From Betaproteobacteria bacterium GR16-43 (GTDB lineage Bacteria; Pseudomonadota; Gammaproteobacteria; Burkholderiales; Usitatibacteraceae): a DNA stretch of 64,000 bases. How positions within the stretch are numbered: position 1 is the stretch's first letter; the number at the start of each line of letters is the position of its first letter. A model generated the notes under the pieces. That model was not told the origin of the DNA. It worked only from the letters and a program-made list of their open reading frames with translations, and did not search any database. The stretch covers positions 2,666,001 through 2,730,000 of the forward strand of contig CP019169.1 of assembly GCA_001953215.1 (NCBI GenBank). Reading direction: 5' to 3'. The position numbers and the translations under genes are program-made. Positions 18,442 to 26,830 of the stretch are shown piece after piece.

Positions 18442-19983
18442 CTATTGCCCTCTCTGGCTCACGCCGCTGACGCTCCATCCGGTGCCGGTTCCGAGCAGGC
18501 CCGCGCCCGAGGTCATGGTCGTTCCGTTCATGAGCCACAGCGCCACGCTGCCGTCGATGTTTTCCCACACGATGTCGGCCTTCCCGTCGCCGTTGAGATC
18601 GGTGAGGCGCTTGGCGCTCCAGCCGCCGCCCGCGTTCAGGATCTGCTGCGTGGAGGTCGGCGTGAGTCCATTCATCAGGTAGATCGCCGCGCGCCCATCG
18701 GCGTGCAGGAAGAAGAGGTCGGCCTTTCCGTCGCCGTTGAAGTCACCCACGCGGGTCACGTTCCAGCCGGTGCCCGCGGGGAGCAGGCCGGTGCCGCTCG
18801 ACATCACCGCCCCGTTCATCAGCCACACCGCGATCGTGCCATCGGTGTGCTGCCACACGAGATCCGCTTTCCCGTCGCCGTTCAGGTCCGGCGTGTGCGT
18901 GGCGGTCCAACTCCCGGCGTTGAGGATCTGCGCCGTCGAGGTGAAGCTGGTTCCGTTCATCAGCCAGATCGCGTGGCGCCCGTCGGTGTGCCGCCAGAGG
19001 AGGTCGCCCTTGCCGTCGCCGTCGAAGTCCCCGGTGTGGATCACGCTCCATCCGGTGCCGGGGCCGATGATCGTCGAGCCGGCCGTCATCGCGGCCCCGT
19101 TCATGGTCCAGACCGCCACGCTCCCGTCCACGTTATGGAAGACGAGGTCGGCCTTGCCGTCGCCGTTCAGGTCGGGTGCATGCACCGCGCTCCAGCCGCC
19201 GCCCGCGTTCAGGATCTGCGCGGTGAGCGCGGGTGTCGTGCCATCCATGAGGTAGATCGCGATGCGGCCATCGGTGTGCTGCCACACGAGGTCGTTCTTG
19301 CCGTCGCCGTCGAAGTCGGCCGAGAGCACGACGCTCCAGCCGCTGGCCGCGCCGATGATCTCCTGCGTGGACGCGGGCGCGAGGCCGTTCATCAGCCAGA
19401 TGGCCGCGCGGCCGTCCGTGTTGGACCACAGCAGGTCGCCCTTGTAGTTCCCGTTGTAGTCCGGGGCAGGAGCGACGGCCGGCAGCGACATGGCGCCTGT
19501 CGTACCGGCGTAGTTCGTCGGCGAACCGGGACCCGTCGTGACGACGTGCGCGGTGAAGGTGCGGTTGAGCGCATCGGTCCCGTTGGTGGGCAGCACGCCG
19601 TAGGTGAAAGTGTCCACGCCGACGAAGTTCACCGTGCCGTTGGTGGTGAAGAGGAACCGGTTGGGCAGGATGTAGTCGGGCGTGACCAGGCCGAGTGCCG
19701 CGAATCCGGCGGTGGCGAACAGCACGCGACGGTTCGCGGTGTCGCCGCCAAGGTTCGTGGTGATGGTGTAGGTGTTCGTCGTCGTGCCGTTGGTCGCGGA
19801 CATCTGGTGTCCGGCGAGTTGCGTCTGTCCCGACGAGGTCGTGAGCATCTCGATGTACTGCACGGTGCCGCTCGCGTTGGAATAGACCTCGACGATCTCG
19901 AAGAGGTGGAACGCGGCCTGCGCGCTGCCCGCGAACGCCAGGACCAGCCCCAGGAGAGACGACTTCCAGTGGATTCTCGGCAT
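18442..19983 (-). CDS. Exported lamin-tail-like plus VCBS propeller protein
   Basis: The 513-residue protein has a clear signal peptide (about 1-23, ending 'GSAQA') and then a lamin-tail-like beta domain (about 24-165, 'FHLFEIVEVYSNASGTVQYIEML'). Seven FG-GAP/VCBS blades follow, ending in 'TGWSVSGVSQ'. Blade 1 ('DYNGNYKGDLLWSN') is degenerate in its calcium loop; blades 2-7 are regular. Translation begins behind a hairpin that pairs with its own ribosome-binding site (19987-20016). The next gene, TldD, begins one base after its stop. It therefore belongs to the collar/TldD operon and may be a substrate or surface partner of that system; this is inference from gene order. Confidence 0.87.
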   Translation of the reverse strand: MPRIHWKSSLLGLVLAFAGSAQAAFHLFEIVEVYSNASGTVQYIEMLTTSSGQTQLAGHQMSATNGTTTNTYTITTNLGGDTANRRVLFATAGFAALGLVTPDYILPNRFLFTTNGTVNFVGVDTFTYGVLPTNGTDALNRTFTAHVVTTGPGSPTNYAGTTGAMSLPAVAPAPDYNGNYKGDLLWSNTDGRAAIWLMNGLAPASTQEIIGAASGWSVVLSADFDGDGKNDLVWQHTDGRIAIYLMDGTTPALTAQILNAGGGWSAVHAPDLNGDGKADLVFHNVDGSVAVWTMNGAAMTAGSTIIGPGTGWSVIHTGDFDGDGKGDLLWRHTDGRHAIWLMNGTSFTSTAQILNAGSWTATHTPDLNGDGKADLVWQHTDGTIAVWLMNGAVMSSGTGLLPAGTGWNVTRVGDFNGDGKADLFFLHADGRAAIYLMNGLTPTSTQQILNAGGGWSAKRLTDLNGDGKADIVWENIDGSVALWLMNGTTMTSGAGLLGTGTGWSVSGVSQRGQ

Positions 19984-19986
19984 TGC

Positions 19987-20016
19987 GATTTCCCCTCGCG
20001 GATTCGAGGGGGAATC
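19987..20016 (-). promoter_or_regulatory. Intercistronic hairpin covering a Shine-Dalgarno sequence
   Basis: On the minus-strand transcript, arms GATTCCCCCTCG and CGAGGGGAAATC pair (12 positions, one G-U type mismatch) around a six-base loop in the 49-base gap between two VCBS genes. The 3' arm contains GAGGGG, the likely Shine-Dalgarno sequence of the gene starting at 19983. Folding would hide the ribosome-binding site. There is no U-tract, so translational control or a processing stem is more likely than termination. Confidence 0.5.
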
Positions 20017-20032
20017 GTAGCCGATTTCGGGT

Positions 20033-21175
20033 CTAGGGACTCACGGCCGAGACGCTCCAGCCGGTGGCGGGGGCGATGATCTCGGAGCCTGAACTCATCG
20101 CGGTGCCGTTCATGAGCCACACCGCGGCGCGGCCGTCGGTGTGCTCCCAGACGATGTCGACCTTCCCGTCGCCGTTCAGGTCCTGCACGCGCTTGGCGCT
20201 CCAGCCGCCGCCCGCGTTGAGGATTTGCGTGGTCTCGATCGGCACCAGCCCGTTCATGAGGTAGATCGCGGCGCGGCCGTCGGGGTGCAGGAAGAAGAGG
20301 TCGGCCTTGCCGTCGCCGTTGAAGTCGCCGGTGCGGGTGACGCTCCAGCCCGTGCCCGCGTTGAGGAGGCCGCTGCCGGAGGACATCACCGCGCCGTTCA
20401 TGAGCCAGATCGCGATCGAGCCGTCGACGTTCTGCCACACGAGGTCGGCCTTGCCGTCGCCGTCGAAGTCCGTGACGTGCGTGACGCTCCAGCCGCTGCC
20501 TGCGTTGAGGATCTGGTTCGTCGATTTCACGACGAGCCCGTCCATCAGCCAGATCGCGACGCGGCCATCCGTGTGCGTCCACAGCAGGTCCGCTCTACCG
20601 TCGCCGTCGAAATCGCCGGTCTTCGTGACGCTCCAGCCGGAACCGCCGCCGAGCAGCGTCTGGCCCGCCGTCATCGCGGCGCCGTTCATGAGCCATGCGG
20701 CGATCGTGCCGTCGGTGTTCTGGAAGATGAGGTCGGCCTTGCCGTCGCCGTTCAGGTCCGCGGCTTGCATCACGGTCCAGCCTCCGCCCGAGGGGAGGAT
20801 CAACTGCTTCGTGACGGGCGTGGTGCCATCCATCAGGTACACCATGACGCGGCCATCCGCGTTCTGCCACACGAGGTCGCTCTTGCCGTCGCCGTCCAGG
20901 TCCGCGATGTGCGCCGGTGTCCACCCCGTCGCGACCCCGATGAGTTCCCGCGTGGCGGTAGGCGCGAGCCCGTCCATCAGCCAGATGGCGGTGCGGCCGT
21001 CGACGTGTTGCCACACGAGCGACGTACCCGATGATCCGTAGCCGTAGTAGCCGTACTTCGACGCCGCAGCGAGCGCCGCCGCCCAATCGGGCGACACGCC
21101 TGCAACCAGGAGGCAAAGCGACGCGGCCGACAGCGCTACGGCTCGTGCGGCCAACATTCGTGCGCGGATCTTCAT
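20033..21175 (-). CDS. Exported stand-alone VCBS/FG-GAP propeller protein
   Basis: The ATG at 21175 overlaps the stop of the ligase-like gene by four bases (ATGA), so I prefer it to an upstream start at 21241. The 380-residue product has a signal peptide (to about 'PDWAAA'), a short Tyr/Gly-rich linker ('KYGYYGYGSSG') and only the seven-bladed propeller shared by the cluster. Blade 1 lacks the D-x-N-x-D-G loop ('SLVWQHVDGRTAIW'); the other six have it. The C-terminus is the family tail 'TGWSVSAVSP'. This is the minimal form of the domain, so it could be the common scaffold or partner of the other eight. Coupling to the membrane protein suggests stoichiometric production. Confidence 0.87.
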   Translation of the reverse strand: MKIRARMLAARAVALSAASLCLLVAGVSPDWAAALAAASKYGYYGYGSSGTSLVWQHVDGRTAIWLMDGLAPTATRELIGVATGWTPAHIADLDGDGKSDLVWQNADGRVMVYLMDGTTPVTKQLILPSGGGWTVMQAADLNGDGKADLIFQNTDGTIAAWLMNGAAMTAGQTLLGGGSGWSVTKTGDFDGDGRADLLWTHTDGRVAIWLMDGLVVKSTNQILNAGSGWSVTHVTDFDGDGKADLVWQNVDGSIAIWLMNGAVMSSGSGLLNAGTGWSVTRTGDFNGDGKADLFFLHPDGRAAIYLMNGLVPIETTQILNAGGGWSAKRVQDLNGDGKVDIVWEHTDGRAAVWLMNGTAMSSGSEIIAPATGWSVSAVSP

Positions 21176-22422
21176 TTGCGGTCCGTCCTCGAAATCACCG
21201 AGACCATCCCGGCGTACAGGAAAAGCAGGGTGACGACCCATTGTCGAAGCAGGGTGAGCTCGAACAGCGCCGCAAGCGAAAACAAGACGAACGAAAGGGC
21301 CAGGGGCACGGCCAGGACCGGGTCGCGCAAGTCCAGGCGCCGGAAGATCAGGTAGCCGATCCTCCCGAGCACGCCCAGCAACGCCCCCAGCCCGACGAGT
21401 CCGCGTTCAGCCGCGATCTCCAGGAGCAGGCTGTGGCACCAGGGAGTTCTCTCCATTCCCGGCGCCGCGGAAGGAGCGCCCGCCTGGCTCAGGTGGACAT
21501 CCCAGGCGAGTCCAAAGGTGTTCGGGCCATGGCCGAGAATGGGCCGCTCCACGAGCATCTGGAACGCGACCTCCCAGAGCGAGAACCGGGTGTCCAGCAC
21601 GTGGGCCGTCTTGTGGAGCAACGGCCAGCCCAGCCAGGCATCGACCGCGATGGCAGGGATCACGAGTGCGCAGGCGAGCAGCGCCATTCCTCTTGCCGCG
21701 TGGTTCTTCCCTCGCTCGCGGGTGGCGACAACCGTCACGACGCCGGAGAGCAGGAACAGGAGCGTGCCCAACCGGCTCTGAACGGCGACGACGGCGCACG
21801 CGAAGGTCACCACGATGGCAAGGCAGGCGATTCGCAATGCACGATTCGCGCTGCTCGATAGCGCTACGGCGATCGGAAAGGGGGACAGGATCGCCAGCAC
21901 GGCAACGTCATTGGGCACGACGAATTGCGAGAACCCGAGGCTCTGGACCAGCATTCGCGGATCGGAGGAGAGTCCGGCGTCGGCCGCGTTCACCAACAGC
22001 CCGAGGGATGCCACGAAGGCCGCGAAGATCAACGCCGAAAGGGCCTGCAGCACCTGTCGACGACCCTCGAACCGGTATGCCACCAGCATGAAGACGGCCA
22101 TCGCGGGAATCATGGGCATCGAACCCGCCAGGCTCCGTTGGGGGCTGCCACCCAGCATCGCCGATACGCCGGATGCCGCCAGGAACACGATCAGGAATGC
22201 GTTCAACCGGCCATCGCCGGTGCCGGTCGAAAAATGGCCGAGGAGAAATACGCTCGCGAGACACACGGCGAGCGTGACGAGGGCGACTGGCGAAAGGGCC
22301 GGGAACCAGGCCAGGAACAAATACGAGGCGACGGCCATGCACGCCGCGTTCGAGCCAGCCGTAGCGGCAAACGACCTGGGGAAGGCCGTCCGGGGCGTCA
22401 GGACTTCGTCATGGCTAAGCAA
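21172..22422 (-). CDS. O-antigen ligase/polymerase-family membrane protein (Wzy_C-type)
   Basis: The 416-residue polytopic protein has about ten to twelve hydrophobic helices and the Wzy_C family signature in a large periplasmic loop: 'SLWEVAFQMLVERPILGHGPNTF' followed by 'WCHSLLLEIAAERGLVGLG'. Relatives transfer or polymerise lipid-linked glycans (O-antigen ligase, Wzy polymerase, protein O-oligosaccharyltransferase). I cannot tell which activity applies. The TTG at 22422 is the only plausible start in frame and is weakly supported. The gene overlaps the following VCBS gene by four bases and seems to be the first gene of the minus-strand operon. No other glycan-synthesis genes are in the window, which makes a role in glycosylating the co-encoded surface proteins attractive but unproven. 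Confidence 0.82.
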   Translation of the reverse strand: MLSHDEVLTPRTAFPRSFAATAGSNAACMAVASYLFLAWFPALSPVALVTLAVCLASVFLLGHFSTGTGDGRLNAFLIVFLAASGVSAMLGGSPQRSLAGSMPMIPAMAVFMLVAYRFEGRRQVLQALSALIFAAFVASLGLLVNAADAGLSSDPRMLVQSLGFSQFVVPNDVAVLAILSPFPIAVALSSSANRALRIACLAIVVTFACAVVAVQSRLGTLLFLLSGVVTVVATRERGKNHAARGMALLACALVIPAIAVDAWLGWPLLHKTAHVLDTRFSLWEVAFQMLVERPILGHGPNTFGLAWDVHLSQAGAPSAAPGMERTPWCHSLLLEIAAERGLVGLGALLGVLGRIGYLIFRRLDLRDPVLAVPLALSFVLFSLAALFELTLLRQWVVTLLFLYAGMVSVISRTDRK

Positions 22423-22454
22423 CGGGCGCCGATCATCGTATTTTTTGTCCGGCG

Positions 22455-22460
22455 ATTGTA
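22455..22460 (-). promoter_or_regulatory. Candidate -10 element of the ligase/TldD/collar operon
   Basis: Read on the minus strand this is TACAAT (five of six consensus bases), about 33 bases upstream of the TTG start at 22422. A poor -35 candidate (TTCTCG) lies 17 bases further upstream. It is the best promoter-like element in the 122-bp gap and would place all eight genes down to 14103 in one transcript. Confidence 0.3.
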
Positions 22461-22500
22461 CCGGCTGACCCGCTGAACGAGAACTTGGACGTTACGGATG

Positions 22501-22533
22501 AAACGAAGAAGCCCGCTCTCTCGAGCGGGCTTC
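22501..22533 (-). terminator. Rho-independent terminator of the VCBS gene 22545-26690
   Basis: The arms GAAGCCCGCTC (22508-22518) and GAGCGGGCTTC (22523-22533) form a perfect 11-bp stem with a four-base loop. On the minus strand the stem is followed by TTCGTTT. It lies 12 bases downstream of the stop codon at 22545. Confidence 0.75.
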
Positions 22534-22544
22534 GATTGTCCCCG

Positions 22545-25500
22545 TCACGGGCTGACGGGGGAGACGCTCCAGCCCGTGGCCGGACCGATGATCTCGGAGC
22601 CCGACACCATCGCGGTGCCGTTCATGAGCCACACGGCCGCACGCCCGTCGACGTTCTCCCAGACGATGTCGGCTTTTCCATCGCCGTTCATGTCCTGCAC
22701 GCGCTTCGCACTCCAGCCGCCACCTGCGTTGAGGATCTGCGTGGTTTGCGTCGGCACGAGGCCGTTCATGAGGTAGATCGCTGCGCGCCCGTCGGTGTGC
22801 AGGAAGAAGAGATCCGCCTTGCCGTCGCCGTTGAAGTCGCCGGTGCGCGTGACGCTCCAGCCCGTGCCGGCGCCGAGCAAACCGGAGCCGCTCGCCATCG
22901 CCGAACCGTTCATCAGCCACACCGCGATCGAACCGTCCGTGTTCTGCCACAAGAGGTCGCTCTTGCCGTCGCCGTCGAAGTCCGCGACATGCGTCACGGT
23001 CCAGCCGGTGCCGGCGTTGAGGATCTGGTTCGTGGACTTCACCGTGAGGCCGTCCATCAGCCAGATCGCGACTCGGCCATCCGCATGCGTCCACAACAAG
23101 TCCGCCTTTCCGTCGCCGTCGAAGTCGCCGGTCTTCGTGACGCTCCAGCCGGTGCCCGCGGAGAGCAGCGTCGAGCCCGCCTTCATCGCGACTCCGTCCA
23201 TCAACCAGGCCGCGATGGTGCCGTCTGTGTTCTGGAAGACGAGGTCGGCCTTGCCGTCGCCGTCGAGGTCCGCGGCCTGCGTCACGGTCCACGGTCCGGC
23301 GGGGAGGATCAGCTGCTTCGTGACGGCCGTGGTGCCATCCATCAGGTACACGGTGATGCGGCCATCGGGGTTCTGCCACACGAGGTCGCTCTTGCCGTCA
23401 CCGTTCAGGTCGGCGATGTGCGCGACCTGCCAGGCGGTTCCCGCCGGGAAGATCTCCGCGTTGGAGAGGGTCGTGGAGCCGTCCATCAGCCACACCGCCA
23501 CGCGCCCGTCGGTGTTGCGCCACACGAGGTCGCTCTTGCCGTCCGCGTTGAAGTCGGACTTCGGCGACGCGGGTTGGACGGGCACGAAGTACGCTCTCGT
23601 CAGGATGTCCGCATTCAGCGTGAACGTGCAGGTGGCCCCGTCGTCCTGGCAATCGCCGTCCCAGTGGTCGAAGGCCATGCCGGCATCGGGCACCGCCTGC
23701 AGCGTGATGGCGGTGCCGAACGGAAACATGGTGCTGCACGCCGGGTCGTGGCAGTCGATGCCCGCGGGTGTGGAGACCACGCGACCGCCACCAAAGACGC
23801 CCGTCGCGACGATGGGCTGGGCGGCGGCGAATGCGGCGTTCACGGAGGTGAACGCGTTCAGGGTCACCGTGCACGTCGGCGCGGTGCCGTTGCACGCACC
23901 CGACCAGCCCACGAAGATCTGGCCCGCATCGGGGGTGGCCGTGAACGTGACCACGGTGCCGATCGGAAAGGTCTTCGCGCAGGTGGGGCTGCAATCGATT
24001 CCCGCGGGATTCGAGGTCACGCGCCCGGGGCCGCTCACGTTCACCAGGAGCGGAGCGCCCTGGGCGAACGTAGCCAGCACGGACTTGTTGCCGTCGATGG
24101 TGAGCGTGCAGGGGCCCGTGCCCGCGCTCGCGCAGCTGCTCGCCGCGTCCCAGCCCGTGAAGATCGAGGTGCCGGTGGGCACGGCCGTGAACGTGACGGT
24201 CGCGTTGTACGCGAAATCCTCCGTGCAGTCGCCTCCGCAATCGATGCCCGCGGGATCGGAAACCACGCGACCCTGGCCGCCGTTCACCGAGATCACGTTG
24301 GCCGACACGGTGAAGACGTTGCTGAAGGTGGCGGTCACGTTGACGGGGCTCGCCATGTAGAACTGGCAGGCGACCGCCGGGCCGCTGCACTTGTCGCCGC
24401 TCCAGCCGACGAATTTCGCGCCGGGCTGCGGCGTGGTCTCGAGCAGGATGGTGGTGCCGTCCTGCACGTCCTGGTAGCAATCCGTGCCGCAGTTGATGCT
24501 GCCGTAGGCGCCGGTCACCTTGCCGGGTCCGTTGACGGTGACCACGAGCGGCGAGGTGTTCTGGATGATCGCGGGCAAGACGACGAGGCCGTCGCGCAGC
24601 ACGCCTTTCGCCGCCGTGAAGAGGCCGCCGACGATCACGCGCGAGTCGACCACGGCGATCGCCCGCACCGATGCGTTGGTCGCCGGGTCCCAGAAGCTCG
24701 CGAGGCCGCTCGTGGCGTCGACCGCGCCGATGTTGTTGCGAATGTCGCCGCCCAGTCGCGGGTAAAGTCCGCCCACGTAGATGATGGCGCCGCGCTTCAC
24801 GATCGAATTGACGTTCGCCGTCTGCGTCGTCCATTGCGTGGGCGCGCCGGTGACGAGGTCGATGGCGGCGATCGCGTTGTGGATGATCCCGCCCACGCGG
24901 TTGAACGATCCGCCGATGTAGAGGATGTTGTCCGTATCGACATGGATCGCCGTGACGGCACCGCTCACCGGCGTCGCCAGAGGAAGCAACGAGCCGGCGT
25001 TGGCGGCGGTCGCGCCGGCGAACGCGGCCAGGAAGGTGCGCGCGGTGCCGGCGGCCGAGCTGAAGTGGCCGCCTGCGATCACGTCGCCATGGTTGATGCC
25101 GAGCGCGGTGACGGTGTCGTTCGTGCCGGGGTTCCATGCGAGAAGAGCGCCCGCCGTGTCGAAGGCCGCGAGGTGCGCCCTCGCCTGGCCCCCGGCGGAA
25201 GTGAACTCGCCGCCGGCGTAGACCGTGCCGCCGTCGAGCGCGAGCGCGAGCGCGAGCACGATGCCGTTGGTGCCGGGGTTCCATGCTTTCACGGCGCCGG
25301 TATTGATGTCGAAGGCCGCGAGGCGCTGGCGCGGCAGCCCGCCGGCGTTGGCGAAAGCACCGCCCGCGTAAACGGTCGATGTATCGAACGCGAGGGCGTA
25401 CACGACCTGGTCCGTGGCCGCGGCCCAGCCGAGATCCAGCGAACTGTCGGCCTCGAGTCGCAACAGGTAGGCGCGGGGATAGGCGACGCCGGCCGCGTCG

Positions 25501-26690
25501 TGGGCGATGAGGAAATCGCCGCCGACGACCACGCGATTGTCGCCTTGCGCCTTCAGCGCATGGACCGCGCCCGGGCGGCCGACGTGCGACCAGCCGGCCA
25601 CGTTCGTGGCGGCATCGTCGATCGCCGCGAAGGACAGGCGGCGCACGCCGGCGGCCGTGTCGAAAGCACCACCGACGTAGGTGCGAGAGCTGCTACGGAC
25701 CACGGTGCGCACCGTCGAATTGGCGCCGGGGTTCCAGGGGAGCACGGTACCCATGGTGCGGTCGACGGCCGCGAGCCGCGCGCGCGGCTGCGTGGCCACG
25801 GTGGCGAACTGGCCCGCCACGTAGACGTTGTTGCCCTCGACGCGCAGCGCGAGGACGTTGCCATCCGCTCCGGGATTCCACGCCGTGACGGCGCCCGATG
25901 CGGTATCGATCGCCGCGAGGCGCTCGCGCGTCGCGGCGCCCAGCGTCGTGAATGCGCCACCCAGCAACAGGTTGGTTCCATCCATCGCCAGGGCATAGAC
26001 GTCGCCGTTGGCGGCCGGGGTCGAGTCGATGAGCACGCCCGTCGACTTGTCCACGGCAGCCAGCTTGCCGCGCGCGGTCGCGCTCACCGTCGTGAAGATG
26101 CCGCCGAGGTAAACACTGTTGCCGCTTACGGCGAGCGCGTGGACGATGCCGTCGGGCGAGGCCGTGAAGGCGTTCACCGTGCCGGTGGAGAGGTCCATCG
26201 CGGCCAGCCGCAGGCGCGACTGCCCGCCCACGATGCTGAACTCGCCTCCGACGTAGAGCGTCGTCCCGTCGATCGCCAGCGCGAAGACGGTGCCGTTGGT
26301 GCCGGTGGCGAACGCGGTGGCCGCGCCGGTCGCGATGTCGATCTTCGCGAGGTTGGTGCGCCCGGCCTGGGCGATGACGCCGAAATTGCCGCCGACGACG
26401 ATCTGCGTGCCATCGATCGAGAGCGCACGCACCACGCCGTCGGGAGACGGGTCCCACGTGAGGTCGACCGTGCCGTCGGTGTTGAGGCGCGCGAGATTGC
26501 GCCGGTCCACGCCGGCCACGCGGGTGAAACTGCCGCCGACGACGACCTTGCCGTCGGGCTGCACGACGATCGCGTTCACGTCGCCTTGCGTCATGAGCTT
26601 CAGGTTGGCCGCATTGGGAGTCTGCGCGCCGGCCGCGAAGGCGACGAGCGTCGACACCAGCAGGGCGAGCTTGATGAGGATGTGCCGCAT
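22545..26690 (-). CDS. Exported delta-60-type double propeller, InlB-like repeats, VCBS propeller protein
   Basis: The 1381-residue protein starts with a signal peptide ('MRHILIKLALLVSTLVAFAAGAQ'). It then has 14 repeats, each with a hallmark '[YV]xGGxF' strand (for example 'LYVGGEF', 'VVVGGDF'), enough for two seven-bladed propellers (to about residue 720). Four Cys-containing InlB-B-like repeats follow ('GIDCGGDCTEDFAYNATVTF', '.GW.G.C'), then the seven-bladed VCBS propeller ending 'TGWSVSPVSP'. It is a close paralogue of 26831-31672: the VCBS part is nearly identical at DNA level while the N-terminal repeats are clearly diverged. A LytTR-type site and a -10 element lie upstream, and a strong terminator downstream, so it forms a single-gene transcription unit. 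Probable surface or secreted binding protein. Confidence 0.88.
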   Translation of the reverse strand: MRHILIKLALLVSTLVAFAAGAQTPNAANLKLMTQGDVNAIVVQPDGKVVVGGSFTRVAGVDRRNLARLNTDGTVDLTWDPSPDGVVRALSIDGTQIVVGGNFGVIAQAGRTNLAKIDIATGAATAFATGTNGTVFALAIDGTTLYVGGEFSIVGGQSRLRLAAMDLSTGTVNAFTASPDGIVHALAVSGNSVYLGGIFTTVSATARGKLAAVDKSTGVLIDSTPAANGDVYALAMDGTNLLLGGAFTTLGAATRERLAAIDTASGAVTAWNPGADGNVLALRVEGNNVYVAGQFATVATQPRARLAAVDRTMGTVLPWNPGANSTVRTVVRSSSRTYVGGAFDTAAGVRRLSFAAIDDAATNVAGWSHVGRPGAVHALKAQGDNRVVVGGDFLIAHDAAGVAYPRAYLLRLEADSSLDLGWAAATDQVVYALAFDTSTVYAGGAFANAGGLPRQRLAAFDINTGAVKAWNPGTNGIVLALALALDGGTVYAGGEFTSAGGQARAHLAAFDTAGALLAWNPGTNDTVTALGINHGDVIAGGHFSSAAGTARTFLAAFAGATAANAGSLLPLATPVSGAVTAIHVDTDNILYIGGSFNRVGGIIHNAIAAIDLVTGAPTQWTTQTANVNSIVKRGAIIYVGGLYPRLGGDIRNNIGAVDATSGLASFWDPATNASVRAIAVVDSRVIVGGLFTAAKGVLRDGLVVLPAIIQNTSPLVVTVNGPGKVTGAYGSINCGTDCYQDVQDGTTILLETTPQPGAKFVGWSGDKCSGPAVACQFYMASPVNVTATFSNVFTVSANVISVNGGQGRVVSDPAGIDCGGDCTEDFAYNATVTFTAVPTGTSIFTGWDAASSCASAGTGPCTLTIDGNKSVLATFAQGAPLLVNVSGPGRVTSNPAGIDCSPTCAKTFPIGTVVTFTATPDAGQIFVGWSGACNGTAPTCTVTLNAFTSVNAAFAAAQPIVATGVFGGGRVVSTPAGIDCHDPACSTMFPFGTAITLQAVPDAGMAFDHWDGDCQDDGATCTFTLNADILTRAYFVPVQPASPKSDFNADGKSDLVWRNTDGRVAVWLMDGSTTLSNAEIFPAGTAWQVAHIADLNGDGKSDLVWQNPDGRITVYLMDGTTAVTKQLILPAGPWTVTQAADLDGDGKADLVFQNTDGTIAAWLMDGVAMKAGSTLLSAGTGWSVTKTGDFDGDGKADLLWTHADGRVAIWLMDGLTVKSTNQILNAGTGWTVTHVADFDGDGKSDLLWQNTDGSIAVWLMNGSAMASGSGLLGAGTGWSVTRTGDFNGDGKADLFFLHTDGRAAIYLMNGLVPTQTTQILNAGGGWSAKRVQDMNGDGKADIVWENVDGRAAVWLMNGTAMVSGSEIIGPATGWSVSPVSP
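22615..23571 (-). repeat. Near-identical VCBS-encoding repeat, copy A
   Basis: These 957 bases align without any gap to 26901-27857 (constant offset 4286). Stretches of 167 and 89 bases are fully identical, and most differences are silent. The flanking coding sequence for the N-terminal domains is far less similar. This indicates a recent duplication or gene conversion confined to the propeller-encoding part. Confidence 0.85.
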
Positions 26691-26717
26691 GGGAACCTCG
26701 ATGGTTGGATTGCCGCG

Positions 26718-26782
26718 ATTAGAAATCAGGAGGCCGTGCCGCTGGCGCGCGATTCGATGAAGTCGCCGCGGCGTTCGACGAA
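26718..26782 (-). promoter_or_regulatory. LytTR-type binding site with -10 element upstream of the VCBS gene 22545-26690
   Basis: Two 9-bp repeats, TTCGATGAA (26753-26761) and TTCGACGAA (26774-26782), are 21 bp apart start to start. That is the size and spacing known for LytTR-domain regulators. On the minus strand a -10-like TCTAAT lies at 26718-26723, exactly 29 bp from the repeat pair. The same arrangement recurs at 31706-31770. A lytSR pair is encoded 5 kb away. There is no good -35, as expected for an activated promoter. Confidence 0.6.
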
Positions 26783-26808
26783 AAAACGGCCGCCCGAGGG
26801 CGGCCGTT
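26781..26808 (-). terminator. Rho-independent terminator of the VCBS gene 26831-31672
   Basis: The arms AACGGCCGCCC (26785-26795) and GGGCGGCCGTT (26798-26808) form a GC-rich stem. On the minus strand it is followed by six T residues (26781-26786). The stem begins 22 bases after the stop codon. The T-tract slightly overlaps the distal LytTR-type repeat of the next gene. Confidence 0.85.
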
Positions 26809-26830
26809 CACGTGGAGCTCTTGCCGATCG

